In this document: one piece after another, positions 37,382-46,457 of the stretch | How positions within the stretch are numbered: position 1 is the first letter of the stretch | How the letters are laid out: the number at the start of each line of letters is the position of its first letter | Assembly: GCF_029948125.1 (NCBI RefSeq) | Contig: NZ_JASAMB010000029.1 | Coordinates: forward strand, 22,781-86,780 | Reading direction: 5' to 3' | DNA length: 64,000 nt | Source: Catellatospora sp. KI3 | GTDB lineage: Bacteria; Actinomycetota; Actinomycetes; Mycobacteriales; Micromonosporaceae | Notes under the pieces: model-generated | What the model was told of the DNA's origin: nothing | The model's input: only the letters and a program-made list of their open reading frames with translations | Database searches by the model: none | Made by a program: the position numbers and the translations under genes

Positions 37382-38398
37382 ATGACCCTCACCGCACTCC
37401 GGCCCACCACCACCCGCATCCGCCGCCTGACCGGCTGCAAACCCACCGGCCATCTGCATCTGGGCACCCTGCTCGGCATGATCCGGCCGATGCTCGCCGC
37501 CCAGCACGACACCGACTCGATCATGATGATCGCCGATCTGCACGCGCTCACCGTCGAGCACGACCCCGCCCGCCTGCGCGCGTACGTCGCCGAGCAGGCC
37601 CGGGTGCTGCTCGCCGCCGGCATCGACCCCGACCGCACCATCCTGTACGTCCAGTCCGACCTCCCCGAGCACACCGGCCTGCACTACCTCCTGGAGTGCG
37701 CCACCGGCTACGGCGAGGCGCAGCGGATGACCCAGTTCAAGGAGAAGGGCGCCGGGGCCGCCGGAGTCCGGCTCAGCCTGCTCACGTACCCGGTGCTGAT
37801 GGCCGCCGACATCCTGCTGCACGACACCGACGCCGTCCCGGTCGGCGACGACCAGACCCAGCACCTGGAGCTGGCCCGCACCATCGCGACCCGATTCAAC
37901 GCCCGCTACGGCGAGGTCTTCACGGTGCCGGTCGGGCAGCGCCCCGGCGTCGCGGCACGCGTGATGGACCTGACCGACCCGACCGCCAAGATGGGCAAGA
38001 CCAACGACTCCGCCCTGGGCACGATCGGGCTGCTCGACCCGCCGGACCTGGTCCGCCGCAAGGTCATGCGCGCCGTCACCGACACCCTCGCCGTCGTCCG
38101 CCACGACCGCGAGGCGCAGCCCGGCGTGACGAACCTGCTGGAGATCTACGAGGCGTGCACCGGCGAGACGACCGAGTTCCCGTCATACGGCGCGCTCAAG
38201 GCGGGGGTGGTCGACGCGGTGGTGGCCCGGCTGGAGCCGATCCAGCGGGCGTACGCGGCACTGTCGCCGCACGATGTGGACCTGGTCCTGGCCGACGGGG
38301 CCGAACGGGCTCACCCGCGGGCTGCCGCGACACTGCGGCGAGCCGGCGAGGCGATCGGTCTTCGCGGAACCGTCAGGACCGAACGATCTTCTTCGTGA
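37382..38398 (+). CDS. trpS: Tryptophan--tRNA ligase, attenuator-controlled
   Basis: A 338-residue class I synthetase. The HIGH-like motif is TGHLHLG and the KMSKS-like motif KMGKTN; GDDQTQHLELAR is the conserved TrpRS stretch. The length fits bacterial TrpRS. GGGAGA precedes the ATG. In Streptomyces an auxiliary, antibiotic-resistant TrpRS is controlled by ribosome-mediated attenuation; the leader here suggests this may be the equivalent gene, which remains an inference. Its last 26 bp overlap the convergent GNAT gene. Confidence 0.95.
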   Translation: MTLTALRPTTTRIRRLTGCKPTGHLHLGTLLGMIRPMLAAQHDTDSIMMIADLHALTVEHDPARLRAYVAEQARVLLAAGIDPDRTILYVQSDLPEHTGLHYLLECATGYGEAQRMTQFKEKGAGAAGVRLSLLTYPVLMAADILLHDTDAVPVGDDQTQHLELARTIATRFNARYGEVFTVPVGQRPGVAARVMDLTDPTAKMGKTNDSALGTIGLLDPPDLVRRKVMRAVTDTLAVVRHDREAQPGVTNLLEIYEACTGETTEFPSYGALKAGVVDAVVARLEPIQRAYAALSPHDVDLVLADGAERAHPRAAATLRRAGEAIGLRGTVRTERSSS

Positions 38399-38813
38399 AG
38401 CAGACGGAAGCGGGGTTGTGCACATACCTGCCGTACGGCTCGGTGCGCTGGTAGCCCACCGACTCGTACAGCGCGATCGCCTCGGGCTGGTTCTCGCCGG
38501 TCTCGAGGAGCAGCGTGTCCCAGCCCTGGGCGGTGGCCCGTCGTTCCAGTGCCGCAAGGATGCGGCGGGCCACCCCGGCGCGGCGATGCGCCGGTGCTAC
38601 ATACATTCGCCTGATCTCCGCGACGCCGGCCTCGTGCGGAGTCAGTGCTCCGCAGCCGACCGGCTCCCCCAGCACGTACGCCACCACGAAGTGGGCGCGG
38701 GGGTTCAAGGGGGTTCGCGTCGTGCCCGGGTACCGCGTGAGAAGTTCGTCCTCAGCGGCGAGCACGAGCGCGGTCACATCAGGGTGGGTGATCTCACGGT
38801 GCTGGATCAACAC
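38373..38813 (-). CDS. GNAT family N-acetyltransferase
   Basis: A 146-residue GNAT protein. The acetyl-CoA pyrophosphate loop is in RMYVAPAHRRAGVARRIL, followed by LLLETGENQPEAIALYESVGY, a standard motif B. The acceptor is unknown. It overlaps the 3' end of trpS tail to tail by 26 bp, so simultaneous transcription could interfere. No operon partner. Confidence 0.9.
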   Translation of the reverse strand: MLIQHREITHPDVTALVLAAEDELLTRYPGTTRTPLNPRAHFVVAYVLGEPVGCGALTPHEAGVAEIRRMYVAPAHRRAGVARRILAALERRATAQGWDTLLLETGENQPEAIALYESVGYQRTEPYGRYVHNPASVCFTKKIVRS

Positions 38814-38885
38814 CGACAGGACGCTATCCAGGGCATGTTTCGAGAGTGTTTCACACTCCGCACACCACCCACGTCACCCCGAAAG

Positions 38886-38940
38886 AAAAGGAAGGGTCCC
38901 TTCTTAACGCTTTGCGTAGAAGAAGGGGCCCTTCTTAACT
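38886..38940 (-). terminator. GGGGCCC-type hairpin terminator after obgE
   Basis: AAAAGGAAGGGTCCCTTCTT pairs imperfectly with AGAAGGGGCCCTTCTTAAC, 26 bp past the obgE stop. It is the sister of the hairpin at 8812-8864. Confidence 0.75.
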
Positions 38941-38965
38941 TCTGCGATCCCGTGGTGCTCCGCGC

Positions 38966-40522
38966 TCAGCGGTTCTCGTCGCTCCTGTGGGCGGCCGCGT
39001 CGGCGTCGGTCTCGTCGTAGTCGTCGAAGTCCGCGTCGTCGTCGCGCTCGCCGGCCGGGTCGGTGAGGTCGGCGTCGAGGTCGTCCTCGAGCCACTCGTC
39101 GCCGGCCGTGTCACCCTCTTCGCGCTGGCGGCGCGCCTTGCGGGCGGCCAGGCGGTCGGCGGCGTTGGGCCGGGTCGGCTCGCCGTCGATGCGGATGTCG
39201 GTGCCCCGGTTGCCGGGCACGTAGTCGGCGCCGGCATAGATCGTGGGCTGCCAGTCGAACTCCATGGTGCCGATGCGCACCGGGTCGCCCGGCTGCGCGC
39301 CGAGCTTGGCCAGCTTGGCCTCGACCCCGAGGCGGGCGAGCCGGTCGGCCAGGTAGCCGACAGCCTCGTCGTTGTCGAACGTGGTCTGCCGCACCCAGCG
39401 CTCCGGCTTGGCGCCGCGCACCACCCAGACCCCGGCCTTGTCCTGCGCGATCTCGAAGCCGTCGTCGTCGACCGCCTTCGGGCGCAGCACGATGCGGGTC
39501 GGCTCCAGCACCGGCTTGGCGGCGCGGTGCTCCTCGACCATCCGGGCCAGCGCGTAGATCAGCTCCTGCAGGCCCTCCCGGGTGGCGGCGCTGACGGAGT
39601 AGATGGGCCAGCCGTACTTCTCCAGGTCGGGGCGGACGATGTCGGCCAGATCCCGCCCGTCCGGTACGTCGATCTTGTTGAGCACGATGATCCGGGGCCG
39701 GTCCTCGAGCCCGCCGTACTGCGCCAGCTCGGCTTCGAGGGCGTCGATGTCGGCGACCGGGTCGCGGTTGGGCTCCAGCGTGGCGGTGTCGACGACATGC
39801 GCCAGCACCGCGGTGCGCTCGATGTGCCGCAGGAAGTCCAGGCCCAGGCCCTTGCCGTCGGCCGCGCCCGGGATCAGCCCCGGCACGTCGGCCACGGTGT
39901 ACGTCTGCTCGCCCGCCTGCACCACGCCGAGGTTTGGCACCAGCGTCGTGAACGGGTAGTCGGCGATCTTGGGCTTGGCCGCCGAGATGACCGAGATCAG
40001 CGACGACTTGCCCGCGCTCGGGAAGCCCACCAGGCCGACGTCGGCGACGCTCTTGAGCTCGACCACCACGTCCAGCCGGTCACCCGGCTCGCCCAGCTCG
40101 GCGAAGCCGGGCGCCTTGCGCCGCGAACTGGCCAGCGCGGCGTTGCCCCGGCCGCCCCGGCCGCCCCGGGCGATCTCCAGGGTGGTGCCGGTGCCCACCA
40201 GGTCGGCGATGACCTCGCCGTCGGTGGTCTGCACCACGGTGCCGTCCGGCACCTTCAGCACCAGGTCACCGCCGTTGGCGCCCTCGCGGTTGTTACCCGC
40301 GCCGCCCTTGCCGTTCGGCGCCTTGAGGTGCGGGTGGAAGTGGAAGTCCAGCAGCGTGTGCACGTTCGGGTCGACGACCATCAGGATGCCGCCGCCGTGC
40401 CCGCCGTTGCCCCCGTCCGGGCCGCCGAACGGTTTGAACTTCTCCCGGTGGATGGAGACGCAGCCGTGCCCGCCGTCACCCGCCTGCAGGTGCAGCACCA
40501 CGCGATCCACGAAGGTCGCCAC
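38966..40522 (-). CDS. obgE: GTPase ObgE/CgtA
   Basis: A 518-residue Obg GTPase needed for 50S assembly and stress control. The Gly-rich Obg fold covers about 1-158 (GGDGGNGG-type turns such as [14 protein letters not shown]); the G domain has G1 [10 protein letters not shown]3 DVPGLIPGA and G4 NKID; the actinobacterial OCT domain follows ([18 protein letters not shown]). The last 45 residues are acidic and low complexity. GGAGG precedes the GTG start. Order rplU-rpmA-obgE is universal in the phylum. Confidence 0.98.
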   Translation of the reverse strand: MATFVDRVVLHLQAGDGGHGCVSIHREKFKPFGGPDGGNGGHGGGILMVVDPNVHTLLDFHFHPHLKAPNGKGGAGNNREGANGGDLVLKVPDGTVVQTTDGEVIADLVGTGTTLEIARGGRGGRGNAALASSRRKAPGFAELGEPGDRLDVVVELKSVADVGLVGFPSAGKSSLISVISAAKPKIADYPFTTLVPNLGVVQAGEQTYTVADVPGLIPGAADGKGLGLDFLRHIERTAVLAHVVDTATLEPNRDPVADIDALEAELAQYGGLEDRPRIIVLNKIDVPDGRDLADIVRPDLEKYGWPIYSVSAATREGLQELIYALARMVEEHRAAKPVLEPTRIVLRPKAVDDDGFEIAQDKAGVWVVRGAKPERWVRQTTFDNDEAVGYLADRLARLGVEAKLAKLGAQPGDPVRIGTMEFDWQPTIYAGADYVPGNRGTDIRIDGEPTRPNAADRLAARKARRQREEGDTAGDEWLEDDLDADLTDPAGERDDDADFDDYDETDADAAAHRSDENR

Positions 40523-40687
40523 GTTTCCATCCTCCAGCTATGTAGATCTAAGTCAGCATATGCCCGCTGTGCGGGCGTGCTCGCACCCTCTGGCGCGAGC
40601 CCCCCGATACAGCACCCCGCCCGGTCCGGACATGCCCGAACCGGCCTGGGACGCGCGCCACAACTGCGCGCGGTGCGCTTCGGTTGG

Positions 40688-40754
40688 CTGCAGTTCCCGG
40701 GAAAGTGCAGGAATCTCGGCCAAGATTCGTGCACTTTCCCCGAAACTGCTGCAG
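40688..40754. repeat. Nested palindromic repeat, copy C
   Basis: CTGCAGTTCCCGGGAAAGTG, core GGAATCTCGGCCAAGATTC, then GCACTTTCCCCGAAACTGC and CTGCAG at the far end. It lies between obgE and the rplU-rpmA terminator, in intergenic DNA. The outer CTGCAG and the core inverted repeat are best preserved in this copy. Confidence 0.85.
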
Positions 40755-40774
40755 ACCGCTCACGGGAGGAACAG

Positions 40775-40813
40775 AAAAGGGCGGGAAGGCGCAGCGCGCC
40801 TTCCCGCCCTTTT
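40775..40813 (-). terminator. Intrinsic terminator of rplU-rpmA
   Basis: Perfect 18-bp stem AAAAGGGCGGGAAGGCGC with its complement around AGC; on the minus strand the stem ends in TTTT, 7 bp past the rpmA stop. Confidence 0.95.
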
Positions 40814-40819
40814 CGACGA

Positions 40820-41077
40820 TCAGCCCTCGACCGGGACGATGCTCACGGTCTTGCGGCCGCGCTTGAGGCCGAACTGCACCGCGCCGTGCGCGAGCGCGAA
40901 CAGCGTGTCGTCGCCACCGCGGCCGACCAGGTCACCCGGGTGGAACTTGGTGCCACGCTGACGGATGAGGATCTCGCCGGCCGACACGACCTGACCGCCG
41001 AAGCGCTTCACGCCGAGCCGCTGGGCGGCGGAGTCGCGACCGTTGCGCGAGCTGGATGCACCCTTTTTATGTGCCAT
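40820..41077 (-). CDS. rpmA: 50S ribosomal protein L27
   Basis: An 85-residue L27, located near the peptidyl transferase centre. It begins [16 protein letters not shown] with no N-terminal extension that would need proteolytic trimming, and contains [22 protein letters not shown]. It follows rplU by 7 bp. A strong terminator comes directly after. Confidence 0.99.
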   Translation of the reverse strand: MAHKKGASSSRNGRDSAAQRLGVKRFGGQVVSAGEILIRQRGTKFHPGDLVGRGGDDTLFALAHGAVQFGLKRGRKTVSIVPVEG

Positions 41078-41084
41078 CTCAGGC

Positions 41085-41399
41085 CTACTTCCCGCTCTTG
41101 ATGCCGGTGACCTTGACCTGGGTCAGCGGCTGACGGTGACCCTGCCGCTTGTGGTAGCCGGTCTTGTTCTTGAACTTGTGGATCCGGATCTTCGGGCCCT
41201 TGGTGTGGGCCACGACCTCACCGGAAACAGAAACCTTGGCAAGCTTCGCCGCGTCGGTCACCAGGTCGCTGCCATCAACGAGCAGCACTGCGGACAGCGC
41301 CACCGCGTCGCCGGGCGCGCCCGCGAGCTTCTCGACCTCGATCACGTCGCCCTCGGCGACCTTGTACTGCTTGCCGCCGGTCTTGACGATCGCGTACAT
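41085..41399 (-). CDS. rplU: 50S ribosomal protein L21
   Basis: A 104-residue L21. [20 protein letters not shown] is the invariant start, which fixes the ATG at 41399; [21 protein letters not shown] ends it. It heads the rplU-rpmA operon. The 100-200 bp upstream contain no gene; a leader of unknown structure may be present there. Confidence 0.99.
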   Translation of the reverse strand: MYAIVKTGGKQYKVAEGDVIEVEKLAGAPGDAVALSAVLLVDGSDLVTDAAKLAKVSVSGEVVAHTKGPKIRIHKFKNKTGYHKRQGHRQPLTQVKVTGIKSGK

Positions 41400-41557
41400 G
41401 GGACGCGGACTCCTGTCGTAGCTCTGGCGGATGACTGCGCTCGGCGCGTCCTGGCCGAAGAAACGGCTGGCACACACGCACGCATGCGGCGCCTGTAAGA
41501 GCACCGCAGAGAAGACTACGTCATGGCCTGCCCGATGCCCAAACCGGGCGGCCTGTC

Positions 41558-41595
41558 GGCACGGCGCGGGTGAACCTGCTCACCCGCGCCGTGCC
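41558..41595 (-). terminator. Hairpin terminator after the 41602 lipoprotein gene
   Basis: Perfect 16-bp stem GGCACGGCGCGGGTGA with its complement around a 6-nt loop, 6 bp past the stop. Confidence 0.85.
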
Positions 41596-41601
41596 CGCGG
41601 C

Positions 41602-42072
41602 TCACTTGCCGCAGATGGTCTTGACCTTCTCGCCGGCGGCGGAGAACTCCGGCGTCGACAGGGCGGCCTGGATCTTGGTGACGTCGCCGTTGGCCTGGCC
41701 GACGGCGGCCAGGCCGCTCCCCAGCGTGGCCAGGTCGGCCTGCACGGCCGCCTTCAGGTCGGCGTCGGCGATCGCGGCGGCGTCCTTGCCGTACGCCGTC
41801 TGGAAGGCCGTCAGGTCGGCCAGCAGCTGGGTCGCGGCCTCCTTCTGCCCGGCCGGGTCGGTCAGCTTCGGCAGCAGCGCCGTGAACTTGGCGGTGAACT
41901 CGTCGGTCGCCTTGGTCAGGTTCGCGCAGGCGGTCGCCTTGTCGACACCGGCCGGAGAGCTGGCGGCCGACGGAGCGGCGCTGGCACCCGGGTTGTCGAC
42001 CGGGGTGTCGGCGCAGGCGGCGGCGCCGAACAGCGCCAGGCCCAGGGTCGCGGCAGCGAGAATGCGTCGCAT
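41602..42072 (-). CDS. Putative helical lipoprotein, paralogue 1
   Basis: A 156-residue protein: signal peptide with lipobox AAAC (Cys at about 20), a short Ala/Pro/Ser linker, then an all-helical domain with one Cys pair: CANLTKATDEFTAKF ... AGEKVKTICGK. The neighbouring gene at 42200-42748 has the same architecture, same N-terminus (MRR) and same Cys positions, so the pair arose by duplication. The ATG at 42072 follows AGGAACC. No function known. Confidence 0.75.
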   Translation of the reverse strand: MRRILAAATLGLALFGAAACADTPVDNPGASAAPSAASSPAGVDKATACANLTKATDEFTAKFTALLPKLTDPAGQKEAATQLLADLTAFQTAYGKDAAAIADADLKAAVQADLATLGSGLAAVGQANGDVTKIQAALSTPEFSAAGEKVKTICGK

Positions 42073-42142
42073 CAGGGGTTCCTTCGGGATAGCGGGGTTA
42101 ACGGACACTGCTGCCCGGGTGACTGCTTGGGCAGCATGGAGA

Positions 42143-42193
42143 ACCCATACCCACCGACGGCCGGACGATACCGGACAGTCGGCGGGTATGGGT
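42143..42193 (-). terminator. Hairpin between the paralogous lipoprotein genes
   Basis: ACCCATACCCACCGAC pairs with GTCGGCGGGTATGGGT (15 of 16) around a 19-nt loop that contains its own CCGG pair; 7 bp past the stop of the upstream gene. Confidence 0.65.
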
Positions 42194-42199
42194 CGGAGG

Positions 42200-42748
42200 T
42201 CAGGCAGACGGGCAGATCTTGTCCAGGGCCTCGCCCGCGGCGGTGAGGTCCGCGCTGAACAGGATGTCCTGGATCTTCGACGGGTCCTTGGCCAGCTGCT
42301 GCGGGTCGGCAAGCGCCGCCTGCGAGGCGTCCAGCGCCTTGGTCATGTCCCCCAGCGCCTTCTGCAGCGCCGGGTCGGCGGCCTTGGCCGCCTCGGCCTT
42401 GAGCGCGGTCGACAGGGTGGTGTAGTCCTTGGCCAGGTCGTCGAGGAAGGCCTTCGCCTTGGTCGAGTCGCTGAGCGCCTCGCCGGCCTTCTGCGCCTTG
42501 GTGACGATGGTGGTGGCGAACGTTTCGCCCGCCTTGTTCACGGCCGCGCAGACCGACTTGGCGTCGGCCGTGCCGGTGCCGGTGCCCGTGGTGACGGCGG
42601 CGCTCGCGGCCGCGCTCGGGTCCGTGGTGCCGGCGGAGGCGGCCGCGGAAGCGGACGGCTGGGCGTCGGTCGTCGCGGTGTCGGCACAGCCGGCCGCGGC
42701 CGCGGTGAGGGTCAGGCCCAGGGTGACGGCGAGCAGAACGCGTCGCAT
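42200..42748 (-). CDS. Putative helical lipoprotein, paralogue 2
   Basis: A 182-residue paralogue of the gene at 41602. Lipobox AAGC (Cys at about 21), a longer Ala/Ser/Thr/Gly linker, then helices starting VCAAVNKAGETFATTI and ending LTAAGEALDKICPSA. The two conserved Cys would clamp the helical domain. An exported, membrane-tethered protein of unknown role; separate transcription from paralogue 1 is suggested by the hairpin between them. Confidence 0.75.
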   Translation of the reverse strand: MRRVLLAVTLGLTLTAAAAGCADTATTDAQPSASAAASAGTTDPSAAASAAVTTGTGTGTADAKSVCAAVNKAGETFATTIVTKAQKAGEALSDSTKAKAFLDDLAKDYTTLSTALKAEAAKAADPALQKALGDMTKALDASQAALADPQQLAKDPSKIQDILFSADLTAAGEALDKICPSA

Positions 42749-42871
42749 CGTTGGAGTTCCTCCGAAACGGGGGCGGACAGCGAACTGCCCGGGGTCGTGG
42801 CAACGTACCCCGGGCAGCTTACGCAGTTCGTGCGACAGCGCATCTCCAACCGCGCATGCCGTACCGATTCG

Positions 42872-45499
42872 TTACGGGCGGGTGCGGCGGCGCCCGCCGC
42901 GCCGGGTGCGCCGACGCGTGGGCACGTCAGCGGCGTCGTCGGCGTCGCCCTCGTCCGTACCGTCACCGTCGTCGTCGGCGTTCTCGTAGCGGGACAGGTC
43001 GTACCCGGCGGTGTCGTAGTAGCCGGGGTCTTCCGGCGTGCTCTTGGGCGCGGGCTGCGCCGGGGCCGACTTGACCTGCACCGGGGCCGGCTGCTGCACC
43101 GGCGCCGGGGCGGCCGCCCTTCGGTCGGATACCGGCTCCGTGTGAATGATCACACCCCGGCCCTTGCAGTGCTCGCACGGCTCGCTGAACGCCTCCAGCA
43201 GCCCGGCGCCGATGCGCTTGCGCGTCATCTGCACCAGGCCCAGCGAGGTGATCTCGGTGACCTGGTGCTTGGTCCGGTCCCGGCCCAGGCACTCGGTGAG
43301 CCGCCGCAGCACCAGCTCGCGGTTGCTCTCCAGCACCATGTCGATGAAGTCGATGACCACGATGCCGCCCAGGTCGCGCAGGCGCAGCTGCCGCACGATC
43401 TCCTCGGCCGCCTCGAGGTTGTTGCGGGTGACCGTCTCCTCCAGGTTGCCGCCCGCACCGGTGTACTTGCCGGTGTTGACGTCCACCACCGTCATCGCCT
43501 CGGTGCGGTCGATGACCAGGTGGCCGCCCGAGGGCAGGAACACCTTGCGGTCCAGGCCCTTGAGGATCTGCTCGTCGATCCGGTACGTCGCGAACACGTC
43601 CGAGACGCCGGTGTGCCGGTGCACCCGGTCCACCAGATCGGGCGACACGTGGTGCAGGTACGACTGGACGGTCTCGTAGGCGTTGTCGCCCTGGACCACC
43701 AGCTCCTTGAAGTCCTCGTTGAACAGGTCGCGGACCACGCGGACGACCAGGTCGGGCTCGCCGTACAGCAGCGCGGGGGCGCCGCCCTCGGCCGCGCGGG
43801 CCTGGATGTCCTCCCACTGGCCCTGCAGCCGCTTGACGTCGCGGGCCAGGTCCTCCTCGGAGGCGCCCTCGGCGGCGGTGCGCACGATCACGCCGGCGCC
43901 CTCGGGCACCAGCTTCTTCAGGATGTCGCGCAGCCGCTTGCGCTCCACATCGGACAGCTTGCGGCTGATGCCGGAGGCGTTGCCGTTGGGCACGAACACC
44001 AGGTGGCGGCCGGACAGCGCGACGTGGCTGGTCAGCCGGGCGCCCTTGTGACCGAGCGGGTCCTTGGTGACCTGCACCAGCACCGAGTCGCCCGAGCGCA
44101 GTGCCTGCTCGATGGAGCGCGAGCGCCCCTCCAGCCCGGCCGCGTCCCAGTTGACCTCACCGGCGTAGAGCACGGCGTTGCGGCCCCGGCCGAGGTCGAC
44201 GAAGGCGGCCTCCATGCTGGGCAGCACGTTCTGCACCTTGCCGAGGTACACGTTGCCGACCATGGTCGCGGCCGAGGCGCGGGTGACGTAGTGCTCCACG
44301 AGCACGCCGTCCTCCATCACCGCGATCTGGGTGCGGTCGGGGTTCTCCCGGATCACCATGACCCGGTCGACCGCCTCGCGGCGGGCCAGGAACTCGGACT
44401 CGGTCAGGATCGGCGGGCGGGTCCGGCGCTGCTCGCGGCCGTCCCGGCGGCGCTGGCGCTTGGCCTCCAGCCGGGTCGAGCCGGAGACGCCCTGCACCTC
44501 GTCGCTGACGGCACGCGGCTCGCGGATCCGTACGACGGTGTGCACGCCGTCCTCGGCGCCGCCGTCCTCGTCGCCCGCGCCCTTGCGCCGACGGCGGCGG
44601 CGCCGCCGCGTCAGCGGCTCCTCCTCGTCGTCGGCCTCTGCCTCGGCCTCGACCGGCTCGCCGGCCTCCTCGTCGGCCAGCTCGTCACTGGTGCCCTTGC
44701 CGCGGCCGCGGCCGCGGCGACCACGACGGCGGCGGGCACGGCCGTTCTCGCCGTCTTCGTCGTCCTCGTCCAGCTCGGCGGCGGCCTCTTCCTCGGCCTC
44801 GGCGACGGCGACCGGCTCGGCCTCCTCGCCGCGGCCGCGGCGCGAGCGGCGGCGACGGCGACCGGACTCGGCCGGCTCCGCCTCCTCCTCGGCGCGGGCG
44901 TCGGCCTCGGCGGTCCGGGGCTGCTCGGCGCGGGGCTGCTCAGCACGCGCCTGCTCGGTGCGGGCCTGCTCGGCACGGGCGGCCTCGGGGGCCATGAACA
45001 GCACGGAGATGGCCGGGCGGCGCGGCGCGGGCTCCTCGGCGGGCGCCGCGGCGAGCTCCTCCTCGGCCTCGGCCTGCTCGGCCAGCTCCGCGGCGTCCTG
45101 CTCGGCCGCGGCGACCGCGCCGGGCACGGACAGGACCGGCGCGGCGGCCGCTACCGGAGCTTCTGTCTCCTCCGACACAGACTCGCCGGAGATGTCAGCT
45201 TCCGCCGCTTTCTTACGGCGACGGGTGGCCTTCTTCACCGGCGCGGCGCTCTCGGCGTCGGCGTCCGGTTCCTCGGCCGCGGCGGTGCGCTTGCGCGTGC
45301 GGCGACGGACGGTCGCCTCCGCCGGGGCCTGCTCCGGCTGTGCGGCGTCCTCGGACGTCGGCGCGTCGGGCGTAGAGCTGGCGTCGGTGCTGGTCACGCC
45401 GCTGTCTGCGCGCTGCGCGTCCGCGTCGTGCGATGGCTGTGCGCCATAGGTTGCGTCGTCGGCGTTGTCGGGCCGATCCGCGGGCTCGTGGTCGAGCAT
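42872..45499 (-). CDS. rne: Ribonuclease E/G
   Basis: An 875-residue RNase E/G, the endonuclease that initiates mRNA decay and matures rRNA. The catalytic core sits at the C-terminal half: S1 domain (GNVYLGKVQNVLPSMEAAFVD), the 5'-sensor region, DNase I-like segment with VVDVNTGKY and DFIDM (catalytic Asp residues), and the zinc-link CEHCKGRG. The first 350 residues are low complexity, alternating acidic Ala/Glu and Arg-rich blocks (RRRRRRRRKGAG), likely a disordered RNA- and protein-binding arm as in other actinobacteria. The ATG at 45499 has GGAG 9 nt upstream; a GTG at 45523 is possible. Confidence 0.95.
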   Translation of the reverse strand: MLDHEPADRPDNADDATYGAQPSHDADAQRADSGVTSTDASSTPDAPTSEDAAQPEQAPAEATVRRRTRKRTAAAEEPDADAESAAPVKKATRRRKKAAEADISGESVSEETEAPVAAAAPVLSVPGAVAAAEQDAAELAEQAEAEEELAAAPAEEPAPRRPAISVLFMAPEAARAEQARTEQARAEQPRAEQPRTAEADARAEEEAEPAESGRRRRRSRRGRGEEAEPVAVAEAEEEAAAELDEDDEDGENGRARRRRGRRGRGRGKGTSDELADEEAGEPVEAEAEADDEEEPLTRRRRRRRRKGAGDEDGGAEDGVHTVVRIREPRAVSDEVQGVSGSTRLEAKRQRRRDGREQRRTRPPILTESEFLARREAVDRVMVIRENPDRTQIAVMEDGVLVEHYVTRASAATMVGNVYLGKVQNVLPSMEAAFVDLGRGRNAVLYAGEVNWDAAGLEGRSRSIEQALRSGDSVLVQVTKDPLGHKGARLTSHVALSGRHLVFVPNGNASGISRKLSDVERKRLRDILKKLVPEGAGVIVRTAAEGASEEDLARDVKRLQGQWEDIQARAAEGGAPALLYGEPDLVVRVVRDLFNEDFKELVVQGDNAYETVQSYLHHVSPDLVDRVHRHTGVSDVFATYRIDEQILKGLDRKVFLPSGGHLVIDRTEAMTVVDVNTGKYTGAGGNLEETVTRNNLEAAEEIVRQLRLRDLGGIVVIDFIDMVLESNRELVLRRLTECLGRDRTKHQVTEITSLGLVQMTRKRIGAGLLEAFSEPCEHCKGRGVIIHTEPVSDRRAAAPAPVQQPAPVQVKSAPAQPAPKSTPEDPGYYDTAGYDLSRYENADDDGDGTDEGDADDAADVPTRRRTRRGGRRRTRP

Positions 45500-45655
45500 C
45501 CGGCTGTTCTCCAGTTCTGGCACCCCCGGGCGCGTAGACGAACGCAGCCACTCAGGAGCACCGGTGTTTTCCGTCGTTCCACCGGCCCGAGCGCCAGGTC
45601 AGGCGCTACGGGCCGGCTTTGCGCCGAAGTCTGCCGACAGCGTTAGCCAAGCGGG

Positions 45656-46456
45656 CTAACGCTCGCCGATAACGACGGGGTCGCGGTCCGCCTCGAGCGG
45701 ATCCACGATCTCCCCCTGCGGGGTCAACGTGCCCTGTGCCAGCCGGGTCGCCCGCGCACTTCGCAGTGAGTGGGGCGCCGACGGCTCCAGGTCGGCCACC
45801 ACGCGCAGGCCGGACAGGACGTCATCGGGTCGCACGGAGGGAGTGACCTGCCGCACGACAAGGTCGAGTATCGCACACGGCGCGGTCTCGACCACGCCAG
45901 GTGGCCGGGTCTGTGACCGGACAGCCGCGATGTGCACCACGGCGTCCCTGGTGTCGAAGGTGCGGCGGCCCTGTTTGGTCATACGTTCGACCAAAATCTC
46001 ACTCTGCGCGACGAACGCCGCCACCGCGGTAGCCAACTGGTCGTCGCCGACACCCGGAAGCTCGATACGCCACTGCGAGGCGGTGATCCGGTCGGCCAGA
46101 CTGCCCGGCACGGTGGCCTCGACGGCCTCCAGCACGTCCAGGCCGGGCGACAGCGACCCGTCCAGCGCCTTGACCAGCTGCCCCGGCTCGACCCGCTCGC
46201 GCAGGCCCAGCTCAAGGTACTCCGCCTCCGAGGCCACCCCGGTCGGGGCGGCGCTGGCGTAGGAGATCTTCGGGTGCGGGGTGAACCCCTGCGAGTACGC
46301 GATCGGCACCCCCGCGCGCAGGATCGCCCGCTCCAGCGCACGGGCGAAGTCCCGGTGCGAGGTGAAGCGCAGCGGACCGCGCTTGGCGTAGCGCAGCCGC
46401 ACCCGCTGCACGACCGGGGCCTGCCCGCCCTCGGGCTGGTTCTTCGGCTTTCCCAC
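45656..46456 (-). CDS. TIGR03936 family radical SAM-associated protein (DUF2344)
   Basis: A 266-residue protein: VRLRYAKRGPLRFTSHRDFARALERAI and GVPIAYSQGFTPHPKISYA are the family hallmarks. It does not contain the radical SAM Cys motif itself. It starts one base after the stop of the larger radical SAM gene; in some bacteria the two are fused. The function is unknown; its consistent link to RNase E/G, L21 and L27 suggests a role in RNA or ribosome modification. Confidence 0.92.
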   Translation of the reverse strand: MGKPKNQPEGGQAPVVQRVRLRYAKRGPLRFTSHRDFARALERAILRAGVPIAYSQGFTPHPKISYASAAPTGVASEAEYLELGLRERVEPGQLVKALDGSLSPGLDVLEAVEATVPGSLADRITASQWRIELPGVGDDQLATAVAAFVAQSEILVERMTKQGRRTFDTRDAVVHIAAVRSQTRPPGVVETAPCAILDLVVRQVTPSVRPDDVLSGLRVVADLEPSAPHSLRSARATRLAQGTLTPQGEIVDPLEADRDPVVIGER

Positions 46457-46457
46457 G

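Noticed and set aside
41570..45646. 1358-codon plus-strand open frame
   Set aside because: Antisense to two lipoproteins and RNase E/G; no signal, domain or ribosome site supports it.
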